A DNA stretch of 64,000 nt from JASHUC01 sp035606175 (GCA_035606175.1 DATNFW010000092.1:1-64000), one strand, 5' to 3'; counted from the first letter of the stretch, positions 8,247-17,610 are shown. Translations and numbers: made by a program. Notes: a model not told the origin generated them from the letters alone.

Positions 8247-9679
8247 GCGGCTCCCGATGCGCGCTGGCCGGCGAGCCGCCACGCAAAATAGACGGGGACT
8301 CCGAGCGCGACGATGAGGAGACCCGGCCAGGTGTAGCGCGGCTTCACGATGAGCAGATCGATCGCGATCGCGCCCGTGATGAGGATGTAGAGCGCGGGAA
8401 GCCAGGGATAGCCGGGCACTGGAACCGGGCGCTCGGCGTGCGGGCGCGTCCGGCGCAGCGCAAAGAGGCTGACCGCAGTCAGCAGATAGAAAAGGAGCGC
8501 CGCGAAGATGACATAGTCGAGCAGCTGGCTGTACGTGCCGGAGAGACAGAGCACGCACGTCCAGACCGCCTGGATCACGAGTGCGAAGGCCGGGGTCTGG
8601 CGCTTCGGATCGAGCGCCCCCGCGCGGCGGAAGAACAGCCCGTCGCGCGCCATCGCGAAGTAGACGCGCGCCCCGGAGAGAATCAGTCCGTTATTGCAGC
8701 CGAAAGTGGAGATCATGATGGCGGCCGCCATGATCGCGAGGCCCGCGCCGCCGAACACCGCCTGCAGTACGGCCGTGGCGACTCGGTCCTGCGGGGCGGA
8801 GGTGATGCCCGCGAGAGGCAGCACGCTCAAGTAGCCGAGGTTCGCGAGCAGGTAGAGCACGGTTACGGTCGTGACGCCCGCGACCATCGCGAACGGCAGA
8901 TCGCGCCGGGGCTCCTTGAGCTCCGAACCCGCAAAGCCGACGTTGTTCCAGGCATCCATCGAGAACAGTGCCCCGACCATCGCCGCGCCGATCGCCGGCA
9001 AGACCCCGAGGTGCAGGCCGCCGGCAGGCCAGAAACCGGCGCCGAAGTTCGCCGCGAGCGCGTGTGCGTTCCGCCCGATGAGCAGTCCCGCCACGATGAG
9101 TCCGACGAGCGATGCGACCTTGAGCGTCGTGAGCGAGGTTTGAATGATGGCGGCGGTGCGCACCCCGCGGAAGTTGACCCAGGTGAGCAGGATCACGGTG
9201 ACGATCGCGAGCACGCGCTGGGGGGAGAACCCCACGTCGATCGGTCCGCTCGGCAGATGGAGCGTCAAGCCGAGGAACACATCCGGCGAGAGGGAGGGAA
9301 AGAACACCGATGTGAAGCGAGCGAAAGCGACCGCCACCGCCGCGATCGTGCCCGTTTGAATGACCAGGAACAGCGTCCAGCCATAGAGATAGCCGAACAG
9401 GGGTGAGATGCCCTCGCGCAGGTACACGTACTGTCCACCCGCCGATGGAAACATCGCCGCGAGCTCCGTATAGGTGAGCGCGCCGATGACGGTCGTGATC
9501 CCCGCGAGGACCCAGACGGCAAGGAGCAGGCCGGGTGAGCCGACTTGTCGGCCGATATCCGCCGAGACGATGAAGATGCCCGATCCCACCATCGAGCCGA
9601 CGACAAGCGCAGTGGCGTCGATCCGGCTGATCGCCTTCACGAACTCGGCGGGCGGGTGCAGGGCGGGGGGTTCGGTCAT
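8234..9679 (-). CDS. APC superfamily amino acid permease
   Basis: A 481-residue inner-membrane transporter with about 12 helices. The N-terminal helix carries the APC signature VGSMVGSGIFIV (about residues 28-39), and NNVGFAGSELKEPRRDLP (about 243-260) is the conserved helix-6/loop segment. GGAGG lies 6 bases before the ATG, which overlaps the TGA of the upstream oxidase gene (ATGA). Coupling to a 2-hydroxyacid oxidase suggests uptake of an amino acid or related acid feeding that enzyme, but the substrate is unknown. Confidence 0.88.
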   Translation of the reverse strand: MTEPPALHPPAEFVKAISRIDATALVVGSMVGSGIFIVSADIGRQVGSPGLLLAVWVLAGITTVIGALTYTELAAMFPSAGGQYVYLREGISPLFGYLYGWTLFLVIQTGTIAAVAVAFARFTSVFFPSLSPDVFLGLTLHLPSGPIDVGFSPQRVLAIVTVILLTWVNFRGVRTAAIIQTSLTTLKVASLVGLIVAGLLIGRNAHALAANFGAGFWPAGGLHLGVLPAIGAAMVGALFSMDAWNNVGFAGSELKEPRRDLPFAMVAGVTTVTVLYLLANLGYLSVLPLAGITSAPQDRVATAVLQAVFGGAGLAIMAAAIMISTFGCNNGLILSGARVYFAMARDGLFFRRAGALDPKRQTPAFALVIQAVWTCVLCLSGTYSQLLDYVIFAALLFYLLTAVSLFALRRTRPHAERPVPVPGYPWLPALYILITGAIAIDLLIVKPRYTWPGLLIVALGVPVYFAWRLAGQRASGAACTG

Positions 9680-10860
9680 GTCGAGCCTCCAAAGAGCAGC
9701 CGCGGTTCGAGCTCCTCGATCGAGCGGCAGCCGAGGTGGCCGAGCGTGCGGTCGATCTCGGCGGTCAGCAGCTCGAGCGCGCGCTCGGCGCCCGGCTGAC
9801 CCGCGGCGATGAGGCCGAAGAGCGTTGGCCGGCCGATCATGACCGCATGCGCGCCGAGCGCAAGGGCCTTGATCACATCCGTGCCGCGACGGAAGCCGCT
9901 GTCGATGAGGATCGTCACCCGCTCGCCGACCGCCGCCGCGATCGCCGGGAGCACCTCGATCGGGGCGACGCAATAGTCGAGCTGCCGCCCGCCATGGTTG
10001 GTGAGTACGATTCCATCGCAGCCGCAATCCGCCGCGCGTTGCGCATCCTCGACGCTCAGCACCCCTTTCACGATGAGCTTGCCCGGCCAGAGCCGGCGCA
10101 GCCACGCGATGTCTTCCCAGCAGAGCGAGGGCTCGAAGAGCTTCGGGATGATCGTGCTGCCGCCAAGCGCGGAGGCCTCCCCCGGCGGTAAGTACTCGGC
10201 GAAGTTCTCGAAGCGCGGGACGCCGTGGCGGATGAGGACCTCGTACAGCCAGCGCGGATGGCGCGCGACGCTCAGCAGATTGCGCAGCGTGGGCTTGCCC
10301 GGGCTGCGGTAGTTGCGCTGGTCCCATTCCCGAGCGCCGAAGGTATTCGCATCCGTCGTGAATACGAGCGCCTCGTAGCCGGCAGCGGCCGCGCGCTCCA
10401 TGATGCGCTCGGCGATCGCGCGGTTCTTCATCACATAGAGCTGCATCCACAGCCGCCCGGGCGCCTCGGCCGCGACGCGCTCCAGGCGCACGGTCGAGAC
10501 GGTGCTCAGACAGAAAGGGATGCCGAAACGCGCGGCCGCGCGGGCGAGGACGAGGTCGCCGAGCGGATAGGCGAGACCGTTGCCGCCGGTCGGGGCCATG
10601 ACGAGGGGTAGGGGGCTCTCGCGCCCGAAGAGCGTGATGCGCTGATGCCGCGCGCGCGTGTCGCAGAGCGTGCGCGGCACGAACCTGAGCGCCTCGAGCG
10701 CGGCGCGATTGTGGCGCAGTGTCGCCTCCTCCTCGGCGCCGCCCTCGACGTATTCGAAGATGAAGCTGGGGACCTTGCGGCGCGCGATCTCGCGCAGATC
10801 GCCGACGTTCTTTGCGCGCTTGATGTCCGAGCCGCGGAATGCGCGGCGTCTCCACGCCAT
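9676..10860 (-). CDS. FMN-dependent alpha-hydroxy acid oxidase/dehydrogenase (LldD/mandelate dehydrogenase family)
   Basis: A 394-residue TIM-barrel flavoenzyme that oxidises L-2-hydroxyacids to 2-oxoacids. Seen: the N-terminal substrate-gate segment FIFEYVEGGAEEE (about residues 33-45), the FMN-binding LVMAPTG, and the active-site LTNHGGRQLD with catalytic His289, followed by IDSGFRRGTDVIKALALGA, the phosphate-binding region. Lactate and mandelate enzymes share these motifs and I cannot separate them here. It is the first gene of a minus-strand operon with the permease and the M48 protease, and is divergent from the fumarylacetoacetate-hydrolase-family gene across 115 bp. Confidence 0.88.
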   Translation of the reverse strand: MAWRRRAFRGSDIKRAKNVGDLREIARRKVPSFIFEYVEGGAEEEATLRHNRAALEALRFVPRTLCDTRARHQRITLFGRESPLPLVMAPTGGNGLAYPLGDLVLARAAARFGIPFCLSTVSTVRLERVAAEAPGRLWMQLYVMKNRAIAERIMERAAAAGYEALVFTTDANTFGAREWDQRNYRSPGKPTLRNLLSVARHPRWLYEVLIRHGVPRFENFAEYLPPGEASALGGSTIIPKLFEPSLCWEDIAWLRRLWPGKLIVKGVLSVEDAQRAADCGCDGIVLTNHGGRQLDYCVAPIEVLPAIAAAVGERVTILIDSGFRRGTDVIKALALGAHAVMIGRPTLFGLIAAGQPGAERALELLTAEIDRTLGHLGCRSIEELEPRLLFGGST

Positions 10861-10975
10861 CTCTTCAACCCCCCGTGACGGACTCGATGCGGTGCGAGAG
10901 GCTAGCAGTTTCCATTACACTCGAGCACTAAACAACTCGCGCGCCGAGTCGCGGGTTCGCTCGCGGAGAGTCTCC

Positions 10976-11839
10976 ATGAAGCTGCTGCGTTACGGACCGG
11001 TGGGTATGGAACAGCCGGGCCTCATCGATGCGAACGGAAGGATTCGCGCGCTCGCGATCCCCGTATCGGCCACCGGACGAGACGCGCTCGCGCCGGAGAC
11101 GCTGCGCAAGCTCGCGGCGATCGATCCGGTATCGCTTCCGCTCGTCGAAGGCAATCCGCGAATCGGTGTGCCGGTCGCCGGCACGCGCAAGTTCGTCGCG
11201 ATCGGACTCAACTATGCGGATCACGCCGCGGAGACCGGCAGCCCCATCCCGAAGGAGCCCGTGGTCTTCCTCAAGGCCATCACCTGCCTCAATGGGCCCT
11301 ACGACGATGTGGTCTTGCCACGCGATTCCCGCAAGGCCGATTGGGAAGTCGAGCTCGGCGTCGTCATCGGCACGCGGGCGCGGTGCGTCGATGAGGCGCG
11401 CGCGCTCGAGCACGTCGCGGGATACACCGTCGTGAATGACGTGTCGGAGCGCGAATTCCAGCTCGAGCGCGGAGGGACCTGGGACAAGGGCAAGGGGTGC
11501 GACACGTTCGGGCCGGTCGGCCCGTGGCTCGTCACGCGCGAGGAAATCCCCGACGTGCAGAATCTCGGCATGTGGCTCGAGGTCAACGGCCGGCGCATGC
11601 AGACCGGCAATACGCGCACGATGATCTTCGGGGTCGCGCAACTCGTGAGCTACGTGAGCCGGTTCATGACGCTCGAGCCCGCGGACATCATCACGACGGG
11701 AACCCCGCCCGGGGTCGGTGCCGCGAAGAAGCCGCAGCCGATCTTCCTCAAACCCGGGGACACCATGCGGCTCGGCATCGATGGTCTCGGCGAGCAAACT
11801 CAAAAAATCGTCGCATGGCCCGGTGCGAGAGCGGAATGA
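10976..11839 (+). CDS. Fumarylacetoacetate hydrolase family protein
   Basis: A 287-residue FAH-fold enzyme. Family motifs: FVAIGLNYADHAAE (about residues 72-85), PVVFLKA, WEVELGVVIG (metal-binding Glu residues, about 120-129), YTVVNDVSEREFQ and TGTPPGVG near the C terminus. Members include 2,4-diketo-3-deoxy-fuconate hydrolase, ureidoglycolate lyase and acylpyruvases; the metal-dependent C-C bond cleavage is family knowledge and the substrate is unknown. I start it at ATG 10976, after CGGAGAG; the frame is open further upstream but that part lies over the divergent promoter region. Its TGA overlaps the ATG of the next gene (ATGA). Confidence 0.85.
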   Translation: MKLLRYGPVGMEQPGLIDANGRIRALAIPVSATGRDALAPETLRKLAAIDPVSLPLVEGNPRIGVPVAGTRKFVAIGLNYADHAAETGSPIPKEPVVFLKAITCLNGPYDDVVLPRDSRKADWEVELGVVIGTRARCVDEARALEHVAGYTVVNDVSEREFQLERGGTWDKGKGCDTFGPVGPWLVTREEIPDVQNLGMWLEVNGRRMQTGNTRTMIFGVAQLVSYVSRFMTLEPADIITTGTPPGVGAAKKPQPIFLKPGDTMRLGIDGLGEQTQKIVAWPGARAE

Positions 11840-13932
11840 GTCGCCCCGCCGTTGTGGTGATCGCGTGGGGCGCGCTTGCGATCCTCGCGATATCTCGCAG
11901 CACGTGGGCGCAGGTGCCTGCGGCTAGCGCTTCCCCCGCCGCGGCGGAGCATCCGTACACCACGCTTCCCTATTCTCCGAGCCTCGACCCCTCCGCCATG
12001 GATCGCTCCGTCGATCCCTGCGATGACCTCTATACCTATGCCTGCGGAACCTGGGAAAAGACGAACCCCATTCCCGCCGATCAGTCGAGCTGGAGCGTGT
12101 ACGGCAAGCTCACGATCGACGTGCGCCGCTATCTCTGGGGCATCCTCGAGGAGCTCGCCCGGCCGGCCGCGACCCGCACTCCCGACCAGCAGAAGCTCGG
12201 CGACTACTTCGCGGCGTGCATGAACGTCGCAGCGATCGAGCGGGCCGGGATCGCGCCGATCCGCGCCGATCTCGCGCGCATCGACGCATTGCGCGACAAG
12301 CAGGCGATCGGGGCGCTCGTCGGGAGCCTGCAAACGCGTTATGGCAGCGGCGGCATGCTCTTCGGGAGCGATGTCGAGCAGGACGCGCGCGATGCGACGC
12401 GGGTCATCGCCGCGGTCGATGCGGGGGGCTTGGGCCTGCCGGATCGCGATTACTACCTTTCAACCGACGCAAAGAGTGTCGAGATCCGCAAGCAGTACGC
12501 GGGGCACATCGCGCGGATGCTGCAGCTGCTCGGGGAGTCGAGCGCAGCAGCGCGTACTGATGCGGCGACCGTCCTGAGTATCGAGACTGCGCTTGCCCGC
12601 GCGACCCTCTCGCGAGTGGACGAGCGCGATCCATACAAGGTGTATCACCGGAGCACACTCGCCACGCTCGAGGGTCTGGCACCGGAGCTCGACTGGAAGG
12701 GCTACTTCGATGCGACGGGGCTCATCGTGCGGCCCTGGATCAATGTCTCCGAGCCCGCCTTCGCGCGCGAGCTCGATGCGCTCGTGCGCCGCGAGAGCCT
12801 CGCGAACCTCAAGACCTATCTGCGCTGGACGCTCATCGATGCGGCGGCTCCGGCGCTCTCATCCGCGTTCGTCACCGAGGATTTCGCGTTCAACCATGCG
12901 GTCCTCCTCGGTGCGAAAGCCGACCGACCGCGCTGGCAGAAATGCGTCGCCTGGGTCGACCGGGATCTCGGCGAGGCGCTCGGGCGCGAGTTCGTCGAGC
13001 GCAACTTCTCCGCCTCGACCCGCGCGCGGGTCGAGCGGATGACGCGTCAGATCGAGCATGCGATGCGCGAGCGTATCGAGAAGCTCGATTGGATGAGCCC
13101 AGAGACCAAGGCGCATGCGCTCGTCAAGCTCGATGCCGTGCGCAACAAGATCGGCTACCCGCGGCATTGGCGCGACTACTCGACGCTCATCGTTCAGTCG
13201 GGCGATTTCTTCGGAAACGTTCAGCGCGCCGCGAGCTTCGAGGCGCATCGCGAGGCCGCGAAGATCGGGCTGCCGGTCGATCGGGACGCGTGGCAGATTA
13301 CCCCGGCGACCGTGAACGCCTACTACGACGCGCAGCTCAACGATATCAACTTCCCCGCGGCCGTGCTGATTCCGCCGCTGTTCGACCCGCGGCTCGATGC
13401 CGCGCCGAACTACGGGGATACGGGTGGCACCATCGGTCACGAGCTCACGCACGGTTTCGACGATCAGGGGCGGCAGTTCGATGCGCATGGGAATCTGCGC
13501 AACTGGTGGACGGCTCGGGATGCACGACAGTTCGAGACGCGCGCGCAGTGCCTGCGCGATCAATACGCCGGCTACACCATCGTCGATGACATCAGGATCA
13601 ACAGCAAGCTCACCGCCGGCGAGGACATCGCCGATCTCGGTGGGGAGCTGCTCGCGTGGATGGCGTGGCAGGAGGAGACACGCGGCAAGCCACAGCCGAT
13701 GCGCGACGGGCTTACACCCGAGCAGCGCTTCTTCGTCGGTTTCGCGCAGTGGGCCTGTACGAATGAGCGGCCCGAGCGGCTGCGCGCGAACGCGCTCGTC
13801 GATCCGCATTCCCCGCCACGGTTTCGCATCAACGGCGTCGTCGTGAACATGCCCCAGTTCGCACGGGCTTTCCATTGCAAAGCCGGGCAACCGCTCGTGA
13901 AGCCGCCCGAGAAGGTCTGCAAGATCTGGTGA
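11836..13932 (+). CDS. Secreted M13 family zinc metallopeptidase (neprilysin-like)
   Basis: A 698-residue periplasmic or surface peptidase. It has an N-terminal signal peptide (hydrophobic core about residues 5-22), the M13 N-terminal hallmark DPCDDLYTYACG (about 61-72), the substrate-binding NAYYDAQLNDINFPA (about 495-509), the zinc motif HELTH (535-539), the third ligand in EDIADLGG (Glu596) and the C-terminal VCKIW. All catalytic elements are intact and the length is normal for the family. The ATG overlaps the FAH gene stop, so it is translationally coupled to it; a longer in-frame start inside that gene would remove the signal peptide and is rejected. Confidence 0.92.
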   Translation: MSRPAVVVIAWGALAILAISRSTWAQVPAASASPAAAEHPYTTLPYSPSLDPSAMDRSVDPCDDLYTYACGTWEKTNPIPADQSSWSVYGKLTIDVRRYLWGILEELARPAATRTPDQQKLGDYFAACMNVAAIERAGIAPIRADLARIDALRDKQAIGALVGSLQTRYGSGGMLFGSDVEQDARDATRVIAAVDAGGLGLPDRDYYLSTDAKSVEIRKQYAGHIARMLQLLGESSAAARTDAATVLSIETALARATLSRVDERDPYKVYHRSTLATLEGLAPELDWKGYFDATGLIVRPWINVSEPAFARELDALVRRESLANLKTYLRWTLIDAAAPALSSAFVTEDFAFNHAVLLGAKADRPRWQKCVAWVDRDLGEALGREFVERNFSASTRARVERMTRQIEHAMRERIEKLDWMSPETKAHALVKLDAVRNKIGYPRHWRDYSTLIVQSGDFFGNVQRAASFEAHREAAKIGLPVDRDAWQITPATVNAYYDAQLNDINFPAAVLIPPLFDPRLDAAPNYGDTGGTIGHELTHGFDDQGRQFDAHGNLRNWWTARDARQFETRAQCLRDQYAGYTIVDDIRINSKLTAGEDIADLGGELLAWMAWQEETRGKPQPMRDGLTPEQRFFVGFAQWACTNERPERLRANALVDPHSPPRFRINGVVVNMPQFARAFHCKAGQPLVKPPEKVCKIW

Positions 13933-13981
13933 GCGGCGCAGTTTGCGGGCTGGCGGTGGCAGCGCGGCGCGGCGCGTTGCG

Positions 13982-14021
13982 CCACGGCGCTACGGCGCTA
14001 CGGCGCTACGGCGCTACGGCG
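13982..14021 (+). repeat. Tandem 8-bp repeat CTACGGCG
   Basis: Four perfect head-to-tail copies of CTACGGCG (13990-14021) preceded by one copy with a single change (CCACGGCG, 13982-13989). It fills the gap between two convergent genes, starting 50 bp after the M13 peptidase stop. This looks like a slippage-prone microsatellite; no function is seen. Confidence 0.85.
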
Positions 14022-14027
14022 TTGGTG

Positions 14028-14585
14028 TCACCACGGCGCGGGAGCGCCCTCCGGGAGCGGCGTGCGTGCTGCGTTCATGACGAGCGCGAGCAGGCCGTAG
14101 TAGCCGCAGATCCCGCAGAGGTCCACGACTCCCCGCTCGCCGAGCAGAGCGAGCGCGGCCGCGTACTTCGCATCGTCCACCTCGTGACGGGTATGCAGCT
14201 CGCTGCAGAAGTCGTGCACGACCGCCTCGTCATCGCCGAAGCTCTGCGGCCGCCGCCCTGCGGCGATCTCAGCGATGCTGGTCGGCGCGAGTCCGGCACT
14301 CTCGGCGGCCGGGGCGTGCACGTGCCACTCGTATGCCTGCCGGAAATGTCGTGCCGTCACGAGAATCGCGAGCTCGCGCAGGCGCGCGGGCACGGCGCTG
14401 TCGTAGCGGAGGTACTCTCCCAGCCGCTGCGCTCGATCGAGCAGCTCCGGGCTGCGCAGCAGTGGCACGAACGGTCCGAACAGCGCGCCACGGCGGCCAC
14501 GCACCAGTGCGTCGGCGGCGTCGCGTTGCGCCGGCGTCATCGTCTCGGGGGGCATCGGCGGCAGGCGGTCGGCGCTTCGTGACAT
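14028..14585 (-). CDS. Carboxymuconolactone decarboxylase family protein
   Basis: A 185-residue protein resembling the AhpD/CMD fold. The segment RLRELAILVTARHFRQAYEWHVHAP (about residues 80-104) is the helix pair typical of CMD-like proteins that bind small ligands, and the C-terminal VDLCGICGYYGLLALVMNA matches the family tail. There is no CxxC of peroxidatic AhpD in the first half. The start is ATG 14585; a longer frame upstream is low-complexity and looks non-coding. Many relatives of this size serve unknown steps in aromatic or CoA-ester degradation. It converges on the M13 peptidase gene across the tandem repeat. Confidence 0.75.
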   Translation of the reverse strand: MSRSADRLPPMPPETMTPAQRDAADALVRGRRGALFGPFVPLLRSPELLDRAQRLGEYLRYDSAVPARLRELAILVTARHFRQAYEWHVHAPAAESAGLAPTSIAEIAAGRRPQSFGDDEAVVHDFCSELHTRHEVDDAKYAAALALLGERGVVDLCGICGYYGLLALVMNAARTPLPEGAPAPW

Positions 14586-14764
14586 GGCGGGGAGTCTACC
14601 GGAAGCGTCGCTTGACGCCGCCGCCGCCGCGTGCCGCCACTGGGCGCCGGCGGGTATGGCGCATACGCCGGGGAAGGCCAGTTCGGCGGCGCCTATGGCA
14701 GCCGCCACGAGCCGGCACTGCCGAGCGGCTCCCGGCGGCGGCCTCGGAAGGACCGCGCAGGTCG

Positions 14765-14776
14765 TTGATGGATCAA
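14765..14776. promoter_or_regulatory. Small palindrome upstream of the DUF6152-type gene
   Basis: TTGAT-GG-ATCAA is an inverted repeat 79 bp before the next start codon, inside the 269-bp gap 14586-14854. It could be an operator half-site pair; nothing else supports this. I see no gene in the rest of that gap. Confidence 0.2.
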
Positions 14777-14854
14777 CAGCTCTGACTGGAGTATGTTGAA
14801 GGCGCGTCCGCGGTGCGCGAGCGTCGTGCCGGGTACTCAGGGGGAATTTCGCGC

Positions 14855-15331
14855 ATGTTCAAGTCCTTCCGCTTCCGTGCGGCGCTTGCCGCGGCGATCG
14901 TCTCGGGCGCTTCGGGAACCTTCATCGCCCCGATCGTCGCTGCGCATCATTCGGTCGGCGGAGAGTTCGACCAGCACAAGAAGCTCACGCTGAACGGCGT
15001 CGTCTCGCAAGTCGAGTGGGCGAATCCGCACATTTACGTGCACTTCGCCGTCAAGGAGCCGAGCGGCGCGGTCGCTGACTGGCGGCTCGAGACCGTTCCG
15101 GTCGCCATGATGCGCAAGGCGGGCCTCACGAAGGCGCTGCTGCTCGCCAACGCGGAGAACGCGACTGTCGATATCTATCCGGCCCGAGACGGTACGCCGC
15201 ATCTCGGATATCTGCTCAAGATCACGTACGCGGACGGACACCACTATCAATTCGGGGCGGATACGCCGGCTCGCCCGCCAGGAGCACCGCAACGGGCGCC
15301 GTCGTCCGATCCCGCGAGGTCATCGCCATGA
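14855..15331 (+). CDS. Secreted DUF6152-type protein
   Basis: A 158-residue exported protein with signal peptide (hydrophobic residues about 9-30, ending AHH). It matches the DUF6152 group by the conserved start of the mature part (AHHSVGGEFDQHK) and the following VSQVEWANPHIYVHF. GGGGGAA precedes the ATG by 8 bases. The biochemical role of the group is unknown. Its last codons overlap the start of the next gene (ATGA), so the two proteins are made together. Confidence 0.75.
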   Translation: MFKSFRFRAALAAAIVSGASGTFIAPIVAAHHSVGGEFDQHKKLTLNGVVSQVEWANPHIYVHFAVKEPSGAVADWRLETVPVAMMRKAGLTKALLLANAENATVDIYPARDGTPHLGYLLKITYADGHHYQFGADTPARPPGAPQRAPSSDPARSSP

Positions 15332-16188
15332 ATTCGCGCGTTGCTCCGAGGGCGCTCGGACGCCGCGGCGCGGCATCGTGCGCCGCACTCGCGCTCACCG
15401 CGGCCGCGACACTGATCTGGACGGTCGTCGCAGTCGCGGCGGCCCCACCACAGCAGGATGTGCCGCGCCTTGCCGATGGACATCCCGATCTCAACGGGAC
15501 CTGGGACAACGGCTCCGGCATCGACTTCCTGCATCCGGAGCAGCTGCCCGGCGGGTCGGTGTGCGTTGCCGGGTGCGATCCGCCGCCGGCCCCCGCGCCA
15601 CGCCGCACCGCTGCGCGCGCACGCCCTGCGCCGAACTTTCCTCATTATCGGCCGCAGTTCCTGGCGAAGGTGAAGTACCTGAACGATCATCAGCTGAAGA
15701 TGGACGGTGTGCTGCACTGCCGCTCACCCGGTGTGCCGCGCATCGGACCGCCGGACAAGATCGTCGAGCGACCGGGACAGATCGTTTTCCTGTATGACGA
15801 CGTGTCGGGGTCGTTCTGGCGCATCATACCGACGGATGGTCGGCCGCATCGCACTGACGTGGAGAGCAGCACGCTCGGAGACGGCGTCGGACACTGGGAG
15901 GGCGACACGCTCGTCGTGGACGATACGAATTTCAGCGACGACACCTGGCTCACGGACAATGGCGCGTTCCACACGAGCAAAATGCACGTGGTCGAGCGGC
16001 TGCGCCGGGCGGGGGGCACGCTCGAGTGGCAGGCGACGGTCTATGACCCGACGGTCCTGCTCGAGCCCTGGAAGACCAATTTGCGCATCGCCAAGCTCAC
16101 CACCGATGAGCTCGCCGAGCCGACCCCATGCGTGGACCACGACATCTCGCATGAGGTGGACAACACGCACCACGACAATCCGCGCTGA
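15328..16188 (+). CDS. Exported protein of unknown function
   Basis: A 286-residue protein with an N-terminal signal peptide (residues about 14-39). The mature part begins RLADGHPDLNGTW, a motif shared by a large set of uncharacterised secreted bacterial proteins, and has a Pro/Ala-rich linker at about 87-105. A core GHWEGDTLVVDDTNFSDDTW (about 189-208) looks like a beta-rich domain, and the end is His/Asp-rich (DHDISHEVDNTHHD), possibly metal-binding. It is translationally coupled to the DUF6152-type gene. I cannot assign a function. Confidence 0.75.
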   Translation: MNSRVAPRALGRRGAASCAALALTAAATLIWTVVAVAAAPPQQDVPRLADGHPDLNGTWDNGSGIDFLHPEQLPGGSVCVAGCDPPPAPAPRRTAARARPAPNFPHYRPQFLAKVKYLNDHQLKMDGVLHCRSPGVPRIGPPDKIVERPGQIVFLYDDVSGSFWRIIPTDGRPHRTDVESSTLGDGVGHWEGDTLVVDDTNFSDDTWLTDNGAFHTSKMHVVERLRRAGGTLEWQATVYDPTVLLEPWKTNLRIAKLTTDELAEPTPCVDHDISHEVDNTHHDNPR

Positions 16189-16206
16189 GCTTCGACGTGC
16201 TGTGCC

Positions 16207-17610
16207 TCAGGCCGAAGTGCCCGCTGTCCGAGGAGACAGCAGCGACTCCAGGGTGCGGGCGATCGCGAGCAGCTTGGCATCCTCGCCGTGCTCTCCCATC
16301 AGCATGAGCCCAACGGGCGCCTCGCCGGTGCGGTGCACCGGAATCGAGATTGCGCAGCGATCGAGGAAGTTCGCGATCGCCGCATTGCGCAGCGCGAGCG
16401 CGTTCGCGCGAAAGTAGGCCGCGTCCTCCTCGAGCTCGCGCAGCACCGGGGCAATACAGGGGACCGTAGGCATCATGACCGCATCGAAGGTCGTCGTAAG
16501 CGCGCGCGCCGTGCGGATCAGCTCCGCCCGCGCGGCAAGCAAACGTAGATAGTCGACGGCGGTCTGTTCCCGTCCCTTTGCGATCCGGGTTGCGACGCGC
16601 GGATCGAATTCGGCCTCGTGCGAGTCGAGCAGCTCGCCGAACTCGGCATAACATTCGGCAGCGCTGAAGCCACCCTTCGCGTGGATCGCAGGCAGGCGCG
16701 AGAGCTCAGGAAAGGGTGCGCTCGTGATCGCGGCACCTGCCTGCGCGAGGGCGCTCGAGCAGCGCTCGAATGCGGCCGCGACCTGCGCATCGAGATCGTC
16801 GAGGACGTAATTGCGGGGAACGAGCAGCCGCAGCCCCTTGAGCGGAAACAGGTGGCAGGCGGGCGCCGTGGCGGCTTTCGCAATCCGCTCGCCGAGCAGC
16901 GCCGCGCCGGAGAGTACCGCGTCGAGCACGACGCAGTCCGCGACGTTTCGCACGAGCGGTCCGACCGAGTCGAGCGTGATGGAAAGCGGGGTGACTCCCT
17001 CGCGCGACACCCGGTTTGCCGTCGGTTTGAACCCCACGATGCCGGTGAAGGCTGCCGGGACGCGGCACGAGCCTCCCGTATCGGTTCCGATGGCCGCTGC
17101 GGCCATACCGTCCGTGACGGAGACGGCTGCGCCGGAGGAGGAGCCGCCGGGTATGCGTCCCCGCGATCGATCGAATGGATTGAGCGGCGTGCCGTAATGC
17201 GGATTCAAGCCGAGACCGGAGTAGGCGAGCTCGGTCATGTTCGTGCGGCCGATAACAATGAGGCCGGACGCGCGCAGGCGCGCCACGACGGCGGCGTCGC
17301 GCTCGGCCGGCGGCCGCGAGCGCAGGACTTTGGAGCCTGCCGAGGTAATGCTGCCCGCCACATCGAAGAGGTCCTTCACCGAGACGGGGATACCGGCGAG
17401 GGGCGGGAGCGGTGCTCCGCTCGCGCGCAGTGCATCGACCGCATCGGCCTCGGCGCGGGCCTGCCTCGCATAGACTTCGAGGAAGGTCGCTCGGCCCTGA
17501 CCGCTCGGGTCCTCGATGCGTTGCAGGCAGCGATCGATGAGATCGCGAGCGCGCACACGTCCGCTCGCGAGCTCACCCATCGATCCGCACACATCGAGCA
17601 TGGCCCGCAT
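16207..17610 (-). CDS. Amidase (amidase signature family)
   Basis: A 467-residue enzyme with the complete Ser-cisSer-Lys triad of the amidase signature family: Lys79 in PVSVKDLF, the glycine/serine loop GGSSSG (155-160) and the nucleophile Ser181 in DTGGSCRVPAAF. It hydrolyses a C-N amide bond; relatives range from allophanate hydrolase to broad amidases and the substrate cannot be told. An internal ATG at 17601 is an equally possible start. It is convergent with the secreted-protein pair and lies downstream of the porin-like gene on the same strand (48 bp gap), so may be transcribed with it. Confidence 0.87.
   Translation of the reverse strand: MRAMLDVCGSMGELASGRVRARDLIDRCLQRIEDPSGQGRATFLEVYARQARAEADAVDALRASGAPLPPLAGIPVSVKDLFDVAGSITSAGSKVLRSRPPAERDAAVVARLRASGLIVIGRTNMTELAYSGLGLNPHYGTPLNPFDRSRGRIPGGSSSGAAVSVTDGMAAAAIGTDTGGSCRVPAAFTGIVGFKPTANRVSREGVTPLSITLDSVGPLVRNVADCVVLDAVLSGAALLGERIAKAATAPACHLFPLKGLRLLVPRNYVLDDLDAQVAAAFERCSSALAQAGAAITSAPFPELSRLPAIHAKGGFSAAECYAEFGELLDSHEAEFDPRVATRIAKGREQTAVDYLRLLAARAELIRTARALTTTFDAVMMPTVPCIAPVLRELEEDAAYFRANALALRNAAIANFLDRCAISIPVHRTGEAPVGLMLMGEHGEDAKLLAIARTLESLLSPRTAGTSA

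Noticed and set aside
8234..10855. A continuous minus-strand frame that would fuse the permease to an upstream part
   Set aside because: The first 390 codons are the out-of-frame shadow of the hydroxyacid oxidase; the permease has its own ATG with GGAGG at 9679.
11497..11835. Upstream extension of the M13 peptidase frame
   Set aside because: It overlaps the FAH-family gene in another frame and would place the signal peptide inside the protein.
13982..14021. CRISPR-like repeat
   Set aside because: The units are 8 bp, directly tandem and without spacers.
14586..14708. N-terminal extension of the carboxymuconolactone-type protein
   Set aside because: The extra 41 residues are low-complexity Ala-rich and no family member has them; the start at 14585 fits better.
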